Notes: generated by a model from the letters alone, not told the origin. Counted from the first letter of the stretch, positions 1-7,167 are shown. The stretch is DNA of 9,671 bases from JACZWL01 sp046756445 (GCA_046756445.1 JBHHWI010000110.1:1-9671); one strand, 5' to 3'. Translations and numbers: made by a program.

Positions 1-573
1 CCCGACCATGTCGACGCCGGGATTGACATCGTCCAGTCCGGCGTTGGAGGTGTGCTGATAGCGAAGCAGCAGATGCGCCGTCCGTGTCCGGTTCAGACAG
101 GCGCCTAACCCTACGTAACTGGTAAAGAAGAACGATCCGCCGAGATCCTCGCCGCCGAAGTGCGAGTCGCTCACGTACATCGGATGCGTGGCGAAATCGA
201 TGTACCAACGGCCGGGCTCGTCGCCGCCGAGGTTGAAGCGGTAGGTCGGGCCAAACGAAACGAACGGTGCGGCATCGCTGCCGCGCTCCATCCAGCCGGC
301 GGTCAGATCGAGCATCCGGGGTACCCGGAATCGCCGCGATGCGCTGTTGATCCGGTAGCTGACCGATACGCCGTGCTGGTGCATGCCGCTGAATTTCTTG
401 ACCGAGTCGGCCTCGACAAAACCGATCGATTCGAATTCGATGTCCGCACGCGCCAACGCTGCGACAAGCATCGCACAGATGAATACAGCAGTTCTTGGAC
501 GCTGCTTGCTGATGATCTGCCTCTCATTGTTTTTCTTGAGCCGACGCTCATCTGACCCCGGCTGCTTGGGCAA
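1..573 (-). CDS. pagL: PagL-family lipid A 3-O-deacylase (partial, C-terminus beyond the left edge)
   Basis: Reading leftwards from 573 the frame stays open to base 1, giving 191 residues without a stop. PagL enzymes are outer-membrane beta-barrels that remove the 3-O-acyl chain from lipid A. The sequence shows a basic N-terminus, a hydrophobic segment AVFICAMLVAALARA (about residues 29-43) with a likely signal-peptidase cut before Asp44, then alternating strands rich in aromatics and glycines. The family signature is clear: RYQHTSNAGL followed by NPGVDMVG, with the catalytic His (codon 54-52) and Ser (codon 48-46) of the His-x-Ser motif. The third catalytic position, Glu140 in Pseudomonas aeruginosa PagL, is Asp here (codon 12-10). 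I chose TTG at 573 because a strong GAGAGGGG Shine-Dalgarno precedes it. An in-frame ATG at 606 has only a weak ribosome site. Either start leaves a long n-region. The gene is divergent from rimP and probably functionally unrelated. Family assignment is firm; activity is inferred. Confidence 0.8.
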   Translation of the reverse strand, partial: MPKQPGSDERRLKKNNERQIISKQRPRTAVFICAMLVAALARADIEFESIGFVEADSVKKFSGMHQHGVSVSYRINSASRRFRVPRMLDLTAGWMERGSDAAPFVSFGPTYRFNLGGDEPGRWYIDFATHPMYVSDSHFGGEDLGGSFFFTSYVGLGACLNRTRTAHLLLRYQHTSNAGLDDVNPGVDMVG

Positions 574-686
574 TGTTCCCCTCTCGCCGGTAATTGTTTG
601 GATCATTTTGAGATAAATCAACACCTTGAGCCTGAATTCGAAGGATCTTGTTGCAAATTCTGATTGCCGCAGCGGGTCCAGAAGCG

Positions 687-716
687 TTGCGTGCGCAACA
701 AAAGTTGCCGTATAAT
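687..716 (+). promoter_or_regulatory. Probable sigma70 promoter of the rimP-pnp operon
   Basis: A perfect TATAAT -10 box lies at 711-716. A weak -35 candidate, TTGCGT, is at 687-692 with an 18-base spacer. Transcription would begin near 723, about 194 bases upstream of the rimP start, which leaves room for the structured leader. The -10 box is convincing; the -35 matches the consensus at only three positions. Confidence 0.6.
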
Positions 717-790
717 CCGCGGCCAGCGAGGTGGCGGTAACGGGCTCGATTGCAGTCTGTTCTGCCCCCGCTACCAGATTCTTGGTAGAG

Positions 791-816
791 AAAAGGGCCC
801 CGCTATGGGGTTTTTT
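791..816 (+). terminator. Possible leader terminator 1
   Basis: CCCC (798-801) can pair with GGGG (807-810) around a five-base loop, followed immediately by six T (811-816). AAAA at 791-794 could extend pairing to the T run with GGG left as a bulge. The stem is short, so termination may be weak or conditional. Confidence 0.45.
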
Positions 817-860
817 GTTGCCCGGAGAAGATTCCGGGCAGTGGCGCCGAGCACAACAAG

Positions 861-883
861 AATGGGCCAGAGGCCCATTTTTT
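861..883 (+). terminator. Intrinsic terminator in the rimP leader
   Basis: AATGGGCC (861-868) pairs perfectly with GGCCCATT (872-879) around a three-base AGA loop, and a run of six T spans 878-883. This is a textbook Rho-independent terminator only 33 bases ahead of the rimP start and downstream of the promoter. It is therefore most likely an attenuator that must be read through for operon expression. It could also stop transcripts entering from upstream. Confidence 0.75.
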
Positions 884-916
884 GTTTTGCGAACAGACAG
901 TTAGATGGAGGACACG

Positions 917-1366
917 GTGACCGGCGAGGAAATGATGGCTCTGCTTACCCCCGCCGTCGAGAGTCTGGGGTATGAGTTATCGGACCTCGAGGTAAAGCTC
1001 GGGGGCAAAGGCGGCGTCGTCAGGCTTTTCATCGACAAGCCCGGGGGCGTTGGTCTTGCGGACTGTGAGACGGTAAGCCGGCAGATCAGTGCGCTCCTGG
1101 ATGTCGAGGACCCTGTCCCGGGGCGCTATGTGCTGGAGGTGTCCTCGCCAGGACTGGATCGGCGGCTTACGAAAATTGAGCATTTTCAAAGATTTATGGG
1201 TGAAGATGTCCGGGTGAAACTGCGGTTTCCCGTTGCCGGACGAAGAAATTTTCGCGGCGCGTTGAGAGCCGCAGACGAGGAGAGTATCGAGGTCGAGGTG
1301 GATGGTGAGTCGCATCGATTGCCGATTGCGACGATTGCCTCCGCCCGCCTGGTACCGACGCCCTAG
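917..1366 (+). CDS. rimP: Ribosome maturation factor RimP
   Basis: RimP binds free 30S subunits and assists late assembly of the 16S head region; it is cytoplasmic. The protein has 149 residues, almost the same as the 150 of the E. coli protein. The N-terminal alpha/beta domain (about 1-82) ends with the family hallmark LEVSSPGLDR at 73-82, and a C-terminal SH3-like barrel follows (about 88-149, ending RLVPTP). The frame is open to an ATG at 905. I prefer GTG at 917 because GGAGG (907-911) would serve as its Shine-Dalgarno with a five-base gap, whereas the ATG lies just ahead of that motif and has no ribosome site of its own. It is the first gene of the operon, 15 bases before nusA, and sits behind an attenuator-like leader. 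Confidence 0.95.
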   Translation: MTGEEMMALLTPAVESLGYELSDLEVKLGGKGGVVRLFIDKPGGVGLADCETVSRQISALLDVEDPVPGRYVLEVSSPGLDRRLTKIEHFQRFMGEDVRVKLRFPVAGRRNFRGALRAADEESIEVEVDGESHRLPIATIASARLVPTP

Positions 1367-1381
1367 CGGAGAAGCAGGTCA

Positions 1382-2884
1382 ATGAGTAAAGAGATTCTGA
1401 TGGTCGCCGATGCCGTCTCGAACGAAAAGGGCGTCGGCAAAGAGATCATATTCGAGGCCATCGAAGCTGCGCTGGCGTCTGCGACGCGCAGGCGTCACGG
1501 TGAAGATATCGATGTCCGTGTCGCGATCGACCGCGAGACGGGCGACTACGAGACGTTCCGGCGCTGGCTGGTGTTCGAGGACGAGTCCGCTGAGCTGGAG
1601 TTCCCCGATCGCGAGCTGCGCATGATAGACGCCGTGGAGGTCGACGAGAATGCCGAGCCTGGCGGCTATGTCGAGGTGCCCATGGAATCGGTCGAATTCG
1701 GCAGGATCGCTGCCCAGACCGCCAAGCAGGTCATCGTGCAGAAAGTCCGCGAGGCCGAGCGCGAGCAGGTCCACGAAGAATATCAGGATCGCGAAGGCGA
1801 GCTGTTGTCCGGGATCGTCAAGCGCGTCGATCGTAACGGCGTTTACATCGATCTGGGCGGTAATGCCGAGGGCTTCGTGCCGCGCGATCAGATGGTGCCC
1901 CGGGAACCCGTGCGACCCCAGGATCGAATGAAAGCATTGTTGACCGAAGTCCGGTCGGAGCAGCGCGGACCGCAGCTCTTCATGACGCGAACCTCGCCGC
2001 AGTTCCTGGTCGAATTGTTCAAGATCGAGGTTCCCGAGGTCGGTCAGGGGCTGATCGATATTCTCGGCGCGGCGCGTGATCCCGGACTTCGCGCGAAAAT
2101 AGCCGTCAAGAGCAACGACGCACGCATCGATCCTGTCGGTGCCTGCGTTGGCATGCGGGGATCGCGTGTTCAGGCGGTGTCGAATGAGCTCGCCGGCGAG
2201 CGGGTCGACATCATTCTGTGGGACGAGAACCCCGCACAGTTCGTGGTCAATGCCATGTCTCCTGCAGAAGTTCTGTCAATCGTCGTCGACGAGGACGCAC
2301 ACAGCATGGATATCGCGGTCGACGAGGAAAAACTGTCGCAGGCGATCGGCCGCGGCGGTCAGAACATCCGACTGGCCAGTGAGCTGTCCGGCTGGGAACT
2401 CAATGTGATGACCGAGAGCGACGCGGAGCAGAAGAGCGAGTCGGAGATGCGCGAGCTCATCGAAATGTTCTCTTCGCAGCTCGACGTAGACGAAGAGGTA
2501 GCGCTGATCCTGGTTCAGGAAGGCTTTTCGACCATCGAGGAAGTGGCTTACGTACCGACCTCGGAACTCGTCGAGATCGAGGAGTTCGATGAGGATATCG
2601 TCGGCGAATTGCGCAATCGTGCCCGCGACGTGCTGCTGACGCAGGCCATCGTTCAGGAGGAAAAGATCGACGAAGCAGAGCCCGCCGAAGACCTGCTGAG
2701 TCTCGAGGGCATGGACAAGGGGCTGGCGTTCAAGCTCGCCAGCGAGGGCGTGGTGACACGCGAGGACCTCGCCGAGCTTGCTACGGACGATTTGCTCGAG
2801 ATCAACGACATGGATCAGGAAGAAGCCGCGGCACTCATTATGAAAGCACGTGCACACTGGTTCGAAACGGAGCAGCAGGCCTGA
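1382..2884 (+). CDS. nusA: Transcription termination/antitermination factor NusA
   Basis: NusA binds RNA polymerase near the RNA exit channel and controls pausing, intrinsic termination and antitermination. The protein has 500 residues (E. coli 495). Domains in order: the polymerase-binding N-terminal domain (1 to about 125); an S1 domain (about 138-200, with GIVKRVDRNGVYIDLGG); KH1 (about 225-285, loop GMRG at 257-260); KH2 (about 300-345, loop GRGG at 323-326). Two acidic helix-hairpin-helix repeats follow, at about 365-420 and 435-490; in E. coli the second contacts the alpha subunit C-terminal domain and relieves autoinhibition. All expected domains are present and nothing is truncated. 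GGAG (1368-1371) and AGG (1376-1378) precede the ATG. The position behind the leader would suit NusA feedback on its own operon, as known in E. coli. Confidence 0.98.
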   Translation: MSKEILMVADAVSNEKGVGKEIIFEAIEAALASATRRRHGEDIDVRVAIDRETGDYETFRRWLVFEDESAELEFPDRELRMIDAVEVDENAEPGGYVEVPMESVEFGRIAAQTAKQVIVQKVREAEREQVHEEYQDREGELLSGIVKRVDRNGVYIDLGGNAEGFVPRDQMVPREPVRPQDRMKALLTEVRSEQRGPQLFMTRTSPQFLVELFKIEVPEVGQGLIDILGAARDPGLRAKIAVKSNDARIDPVGACVGMRGSRVQAVSNELAGERVDIILWDENPAQFVVNAMSPAEVLSIVVDEDAHSMDIAVDEEKLSQAIGRGGQNIRLASELSGWELNVMTESDAEQKSESEMRELIEMFSSQLDVDEEVALILVQEGFSTIEEVAYVPTSELVEIEEFDEDIVGELRNRARDVLLTQAIVQEEKIDEAEPAEDLLSLEGMDKGLAFKLASEGVVTREDLAELATDDLLEINDMDQEEAAALIMKARAHWFETEQQA

Positions 2885-2908
2885 TCCCTGTTTGTCCGGA
2901 GATAGACA

Positions 2909-5434
2909 ATGGCTGATGTCACGGTTGCACAGTTTGCGGATGTACTGAAGGTACCGGTCGAGAAGCTGCTTACGCAACTCGACGAGGCGGGCATCAAAGT
3001 CAGCGGTTCGGAAGACACGATTTCCGAGGACGCAAAGCTCGAGCTCCTGACGCACCTCCGCCGCAGTCATGGGCAGGAGGAGGACACCTCGGCCTCCGCG
3101 GCGGCCCCACGCCGCATTACCCTGCGTCGCAAATCGCAGTCCGAGCTGAAGCTCGCCGGCGCGCAAGGCCGGTCGCGCACGGTCAACGTCGAGGTACGTC
3201 GGAAACGAACCTATATCAAGCGTGACGTACTCGAGAAACAGGCGCAAAAGGAACAGGAGGCGCTTGACCGCAAGCGCAAGGAAGAACAGGAACGCCTGGA
3301 CGCCGAGAACCGCGAGAAGGAGCGGCTGAAGGCGGAGAAGGAAGAAAAGGCGCGGCTCGAGGAAGAGGATCGCCGCAGGGAAGTAGAGGCCAGGAAACAG
3401 GCCGAGGACGAGGCGCGCGAAGCGGCGCGACTGGCGGCGGAGGCCGCTGCCGAAGAGCGGGCCCGGCTCGAAAAGGCGGAGCAGGACGCCCGGGACCGCA
3501 GGGCCAAGGACAAGGAAAAGAAAAAAGGCCAGCCCACCGAGACGCGCTATGGGCGCAAGGAACTGCACGTTGCCGGCGACAAGAGCGGCCGCCGCCGGCG
3601 CAAGGCTCCGATCCGGAGACGAGCCGTGTCGCTGGGTGCCGACGCCCAACATGCGTTCGAAAAACCGACCGCGCCCGTGGTGCGGGAAGTCGAGATTCCC
3701 GAGAGTATCGCGGTGTCGGAACTTGCTCAACGTATGGCGGTAAAAGGCAATGAAGTCGTCAAAGTCCTGTTCAACATGGGCGCGATGGTGACCATCAACC
3801 AGGTCATCGACCAGGACACCGCGATACTCGTGGTCGAAGAGCTCGGCCACATCGCCAAGGCGATCAGCGGCACGGCCGTCGACGAGGACCTGCTGGCAGA
3901 CGAACTGCCGGCCGGCGAAGAGCTTGCACGGGCACCGGTCGTAACCATCATGGGCCACGTCGATCACGGCAAGACTTCCCTGCTCGACTTCATCCGCCGG
4001 ACCAAGGTCGCGGCGGGCGAGGCCGGCGGCATAACGCAGCACATCGGCGCCTACAACGTCAAAACGGACAAGGGCAACATTACTTTCCTGGATACACCGG
4101 GGCATGCCGCTTTCACGGCGATGCGGGCGCGCGGTGCGCAGGCGACCGATATCGTAATCCTCGTGGTGGCCGCGGATGACGGCGTCAAGCCGCAGACGAT
4201 CGAGGCGATAGAACACGCTGGCGCGGCAGAGGTGCCGATCGTGGTTGCGATCAACAAGATCGACAAGGAAAACGCCGACATCGAGCGGGTAAGAAACGAG
4301 TTGTCGCAGCACGAGGTCATATCCGAGGATTGGGGTGGCGAGCACCTGTTTGCAAATGTCTCTGCGAAGACCGGCGAAGGCGTCGACGAGCTGCTCGATG
4401 CCGTGCTGCTGCAGGCAGAAGTGCAAGACCTCAAGGCGGTCACCGAAGGCCCGGCGCGGGGCATCGTCGTCGAGTCCAGTCTTGAGAAGGGCCGCGGTGC
4501 GGTGGCCACCCTGCTGGTGCAGGCGGGAACGCTGAGCCAGGGCGACATGATCATAGCGGGCGAGGAATATGGCCGCATCCGAAACATGTTTGACGAATCC
4601 CAGAGATCAATCAAGGAGGCCGGACCGTCGAGCCCGGCGGTCGTGCTCGGCCTGTCGAAGACGCCGAGTGCGGGGGACGATTTCCTGGTGGTGAAAAACG
4701 AGCGAAAGGCCAGGGAGGTCGCGGAGTTTCGCCAGATCAAGTCCCGCGATTCGAAACTAGCTCAGCAGCAGGCGTCGAAGCTGGACGATGTGTTCAGCCA
4801 GATGACCGAGCAAGAGGGCGCGGTCGTCAATCTGCTGATCAAGTCGGACGTGCACGGTAGTACGGAGGCGCTGCGTGACGCGCTCACCAAACTCTCGAAC
4901 GACGAGGTGCAGGTCAAAGTGATCAGCTCCGGTGTAGGTGGTATCACCGAGTCGGACGCCACGCTCGCCGCCGCGTCGAATGCGATCATTATCGGATTCA
5001 ATGTTCGGGCAGACAGCGCGGCGCGCGCCGCCATCAAGGAATCGGGGGTCGACGTTCGCTACTACAGCATCATCTATGAAGCGATCGACGACGTTAAAGC
5101 AGCGATCAGCGGTCTTCTGGCGCCCGAGATTCGCGAAAACATCATCGGGCTTGCCGAGGTCAAGGAGGTATTCGTATCACCGAAGCTCGGCAATGTGGCC
5201 GGTTGCATCGTCATAGAAGGCTACGTCAAGCGCTCGAACCCGATTCGTGTCCTGCGCGACAATGTCGTAATTTACGAGGGCGAGCTGGAGTCTTTGCGGC
5301 GCTTCAAAGACGACGTCAATGAAGTCAAATCCGGTACCGAGTGCGGGATCGGCGTAAAGAACTACAATGACGTTAAAGTCGGGGACCAGATCGAGTGTTT
5401 CGAACGGGTCGAGGTCGCCCGCACGATTGACTGA
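2909..5434 (+). CDS. infB: Translation initiation factor IF-2
   Basis: IF2 is the GTPase that brings formyl-Met initiator tRNA to the 30S subunit and promotes 50S joining. The protein has 841 residues (E. coli 890). An N-terminal IF2_N domain (1 to about 52) is followed by a basic stretch and a long, highly charged Glu/Lys/Arg/Ala helix (about 108-210). A second IF2_N-type domain lies at about 260-315. The GTPase core has G1 GHVDHGKT at 349-356, G3 DTPGH at 395-399, G4 NKID at 449-452 and G5 SAK at 485-487. The beta-barrel, C1 and C2 domains complete the protein, with C2 ending GIGVKNYNDVKVGDQIECFE, the fMet-binding region. No catalytic motif is missing. GGAG at 2898-2901 lies seven bases before the ATG, and the gap from nusA is 24 bases. 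The shorter length than E. coli falls in the variable linker region. Confidence 0.98.
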   Translation: MADVTVAQFADVLKVPVEKLLTQLDEAGIKVSGSEDTISEDAKLELLTHLRRSHGQEEDTSASAAAPRRITLRRKSQSELKLAGAQGRSRTVNVEVRRKRTYIKRDVLEKQAQKEQEALDRKRKEEQERLDAENREKERLKAEKEEKARLEEEDRRREVEARKQAEDEAREAARLAAEAAAEERARLEKAEQDARDRRAKDKEKKKGQPTETRYGRKELHVAGDKSGRRRRKAPIRRRAVSLGADAQHAFEKPTAPVVREVEIPESIAVSELAQRMAVKGNEVVKVLFNMGAMVTINQVIDQDTAILVVEELGHIAKAISGTAVDEDLLADELPAGEELARAPVVTIMGHVDHGKTSLLDFIRRTKVAAGEAGGITQHIGAYNVKTDKGNITFLDTPGHAAFTAMRARGAQATDIVILVVAADDGVKPQTIEAIEHAGAAEVPIVVAINKIDKENADIERVRNELSQHEVISEDWGGEHLFANVSAKTGEGVDELLDAVLLQAEVQDLKAVTEGPARGIVVESSLEKGRGAVATLLVQAGTLSQGDMIIAGEEYGRIRNMFDESQRSIKEAGPSSPAVVLGLSKTPSAGDDFLVVKNERKAREVAEFRQIKSRDSKLAQQQASKLDDVFSQMTEQEGAVVNLLIKSDVHGSTEALRDALTKLSNDEVQVKVISSGVGGITESDATLAAASNAIIIGFNVRADSAARAAIKESGVDVRYYSIIYEAIDDVKAAISGLLAPEIRENIIGLAEVKEVFVSPKLGNVAGCIVIEGYVKRSNPIRVLRDNVVIYEGELESLRRFKDDVNEVKSGTECGIGVKNYNDVKVGDQIECFERVEVARTID

Positions 5435-5466
5435 GTCGGAAAGCCGATTAGCCAGAGCAGCAGACA

Positions 5467-5829
5467 GTGGCACGAGAATTTTCCCGCAACAAGCGATTGG
5501 CCGCGCAGGTGCTGCGCATCCTGAGCGAGTTGCTGCGTTGTGAAGTCAAGGATCCGAGCCTCGACGGCGTTTCGCTGACCGGTGTGGAGCTGACGCGCGA
5601 TCTCAGTATCGCCACAGTCCATTTCAGCCTTCTGAACCCCGAAGACGACCCGGGTCCCGTGTTGCAGGGTTTGCGAAGGGCTACCGGCTTTCTGCGGGGC
5701 AAACTCGGCAGTGCCCTCAAGGTGCGCCACGTGCCGGAGCTTCGTTTCCGGCACGACGACAGCGTTGCCCACGGTATCGAGATCAGCAGGCTGATCGACA
5801 ATGCCGGCAACGCAGACACCGGCAGGTAG
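5467..5829 (+). CDS. rbfA: 30S ribosome-binding factor RbfA
   Basis: RbfA is a cold-shock-associated KH-fold protein that binds immature 30S subunits and helps form helix 1 at the 5' end of 16S rRNA. The 120-residue product (E. coli 133) starts MAREFSRNKR, as in the family. It carries the conserved KDP (28-30), ELTRDLSIATV (41-51) and the strand KVRHVPELRFRHDDS (85-99). The start is GTG at 5467; the upstream CAGAGCAGCAGACA has no strong Shine-Dalgarno, so translation may be coupled to infB, which ends 32 bases earlier. The C-terminus is about 13 residues shorter than in E. coli, in the tail that varies across the family. Confidence 0.95.
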   Translation: MAREFSRNKRLAAQVLRILSELLRCEVKDPSLDGVSLTGVELTRDLSIATVHFSLLNPEDDPGPVLQGLRRATGFLRGKLGSALKVRHVPELRFRHDDSVAHGIEISRLIDNAGNADTGR

Positions 5830-5835
5830 CGGCTG

Positions 5836-6777
5836 ATGACATCAAACGTCAGTAATGCGCCCCGGAGTGCACCCGTCAGCGGTTTGTTGCTGTTGAACAA
5901 ACCGGCCGGCATTACCTCGAATCAGGCGCTGCAGAAGGTCAAGAGACTGCTTAAGGCCAAGAAGGCGGGCCATACGGGAAGCCTGGACCCCGCAGCGACC
6001 GGAATGTTGCCGTTGTGCTTCGGCGAGGCAACCAAAGTGTGCGCCTACCTGCTCCATGCCGACAAGACGTACCGGGTCACGGCGCGTCTCGGGATCGCTA
6101 CCGATACCGGTGACGCCGAGGGCAAGGAAATCGGGACGGCCGACGTGCCGGTGCTGGATCGCAAGGGCTGGGAAGCCATCCTGGATGACTTCCGTGGCGA
6201 CATCGAGCAGGTGCCGCCGATGTATTCGGCGCTGAAAAAGGGCGGCGAGCGCCTGTATGAGCTGGCGCGCAAGGGGCAGACCGTCGAACGAGAGGCCCGC
6301 CGCGTTCGGATCTACGATATCGGCCTGCTCGAAGTGAGCGGCAAGCGGCTGGTCTTCCGGGTGCACTGTTCCAAAGGCACCTACGTGAGAACCCTGGTCG
6401 AAGACATTGCGAAGGCCGCCGGCACGGTCGCGCATACCGCCAGCCTGCACCGTGAGTCGGTCGGCGACTTTCGTGCCGAGGATATGGTGGACCTGACCGA
6501 TGCCGGAAGGCTTCGCGACCGTCTGCTGCCCGCCGACGCGGCCCTGGCCGGCTGGCCGGAGCGCGAGATCGATGAAGCAGCGACGGAGCGCTTCACCCGT
6601 GGTCAGGCGGTAACGCTTGGCGACGCCACCGAATCCGGCCGGGTCAGGGTCTATGGCGGTGGCAGCAGGAAGTTTCTGGGCGTGGGCGAGCTGGTCGGCG
6701 ACGGCCTGCTGGTGCCGCGCCGCATATTCCGGGACGCCTCGATGGAGGCGGCCCGTGGGCAGGGAAAAAAACCCTGA
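5836..6777 (+). CDS. truB: tRNA pseudouridine-55 synthase TruB
   Basis: TruB isomerises U55 of the T-loop to pseudouridine in nearly all tRNAs and also acts as a tRNA folding chaperone. The 313-residue protein (E. coli 314) has the catalytic motif HTGSLDP with the nucleophile Asp51, the HADKTY segment (about 74-79), PPMYSALKKGG, and CSKGTYVRTL of the core fold. A PUA-like C-terminal domain follows from about residue 240, ending VPRRIFRDA and a short basic tail. It begins six bases after the rbfA stop, with a weak AGG (5824-5826) inside the end of rbfA, which suggests translational coupling. All catalytic elements are intact. Confidence 0.97.
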   Translation: MTSNVSNAPRSAPVSGLLLLNKPAGITSNQALQKVKRLLKAKKAGHTGSLDPAATGMLPLCFGEATKVCAYLLHADKTYRVTARLGIATDTGDAEGKEIGTADVPVLDRKGWEAILDDFRGDIEQVPPMYSALKKGGERLYELARKGQTVEREARRVRIYDIGLLEVSGKRLVFRVHCSKGTYVRTLVEDIAKAAGTVAHTASLHRESVGDFRAEDMVDLTDAGRLRDRLLPADAALAGWPEREIDEAATERFTRGQAVTLGDATESGRVRVYGGGSRKFLGVGELVGDGLLVPRRIFRDASMEAARGQGKKP

Positions 6778-6794
6778 ATTTTGGCCGATGCAGG

Positions 6795-6824
6795 CTATCA
6801 ACCGGCCCGATCAGACGCTAGAAT
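6795..6824 (+). promoter_or_regulatory. Candidate internal promoter for rpsO-pnp
   Basis: TAGAAT at 6819-6824 matches the -10 consensus at five of six positions. CTATCA at 6795-6800 is a poor -35 candidate with an 18-base spacer. The position between truB and rpsO matches the E. coli rpsO promoter, which raises the prior. The start would be near 6831, leaving a leader of about 50 bases. Confidence 0.4.
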
Positions 6825-6860
6825 AGCGCGCTGCAAATCAGGGCCAGAAGAGACAGAGCA

Positions 6861-6896
6861 GACTTGGAGTCGGGTAGACATGTCACTTTCCAGTGA
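6861..6896 (+). promoter_or_regulatory. Possible S15 autoregulatory structure over the rpsO start
   Basis: Two small hairpins flank the start codon. GACT (6861-6864) pairs with AGTC (6868-6871), partly burying the GGAG (6866-6869) that is the best ribosome site. TCACT (6883-6887) pairs with AGTGA (6892-6896) inside the first codons, exposing a TTCC loop (6888-6891). That loop can pair with GGAG (one G-T wobble), giving a pseudoknot-like block of the ribosome site. In E. coli, S15 represses its own mRNA by stabilising a pseudoknot at this place; equivalence here is inferred. The stems are short. Confidence 0.35.
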
Positions 6897-7149
6897 AGAA
6901 AAGAGCAGCATAATCGCGGAGTATTCCCGTGGGGAGGCGGATACGGGATCGCCTGAAGTACAGGTGGCGCTGCTTTCCGCAAGAATTTCCGGGCTCACCA
7001 GCCATTTCGGCGAGCACAAGAAAGATCATCATTCCCGGCAGGGCCTTCTGAAGATGGTGAACAAGCGGCGCAAGTTGCTCGACTACCTGAAATCGAAAGA
7101 CCAGAACCGGTACCGCGAGCTGATATCCCGGCTCGGCCTCCGCCGCTAG
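6880..7149 (+). CDS. rpsO: 30S ribosomal protein S15
   Basis: S15 is a primary binding protein of the 16S central domain; it nucleates platform assembly and contributes to an intersubunit bridge. The product has 89 residues, the usual length, and is nearly all helical. Conserved rRNA-binding residues are visible: TGSPEVQVAL (22-31), and HFGEHKKDHHSRQGLL (42-57) with the His/Asp cluster contacting helix 20/22 junctions. It ends RLGLRR. The frame is open upstream to 6781, but homology and GGAG (6866-6869) fix the start at ATG 6880. The ten-base gap from GGAG to ATG is a little long. It lies 102 bases after truB and 100 bases before pnp, as in the E. coli rpsO-pnp unit. Confidence 0.97.
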   Translation: MSLSSEEKSSIIAEYSRGEADTGSPEVQVALLSARISGLTSHFGEHKKDHHSRQGLLKMVNKRRKLLDYLKSKDQNRYRELISRLGLRR

Positions 7150-7167
7150 TCAGTCCACCGGCGCCAC

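Larger units (their letters stand above)
723..916 (+). promoter_or_regulatory. Structured rimP leader, putative transcription attenuator
   Basis: The roughly 194-base untranslated leader holds four potential hairpins. Helix A pairs 730-737 with 768-775 (one G-T wobble) and continues as 742-745 with 764-767 across a one-sided TAAC bulge. Helix B pairs 771-776 (CTACCA) with 783-788 (TGGTAG), sharing bases 771-775 with helix A, so the two exclude each other. Helix C pairs 819-826 with 833-840 (TGCCCGGA/TCCGGGCA). Terminator-like hairpins end at 816 and 883. A conserved rimP-leader attenuator has been described by comparative genomics in gammaproteobacteria upstream of the rimP-nusA-infB operon, and NusA feedback has been proposed for it. 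Whether this leader matches that covariance model is untested. No tRNA can be folded from it. Confidence 0.6.

Noticed and set aside
160..555. 131-codon + strand frame in the left region
   Set aside because: It is antisense to the PagL-like gene, whose frame encodes a signal peptide and a catalytic signature. The + frame product has no recognisable features.
805..975. Leader peptide starting at ATG 805 in the rimP leader, overlapping rimP
   Set aside because: AGGG lies upstream, but the frame runs through both hairpins and far into rimP in another frame, with no run of regulatory codons. Likely chance.
2276..4426. 716-codon open frame on the minus strand across nusA and infB
   Set aside because: It lies wholly opposite two well-conserved genes with intact domains. 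Its product is low-complexity Leu/Phe/Arg/His-rich sequence expected from the complement of GC-rich codons, with no recognisable domain or ribosome site.
5842..6801. 319-codon open frame on the minus strand opposite truB
   Set aside because: It mirrors truB codon structure, has no family resemblance, and truB is complete with its catalytic motif.
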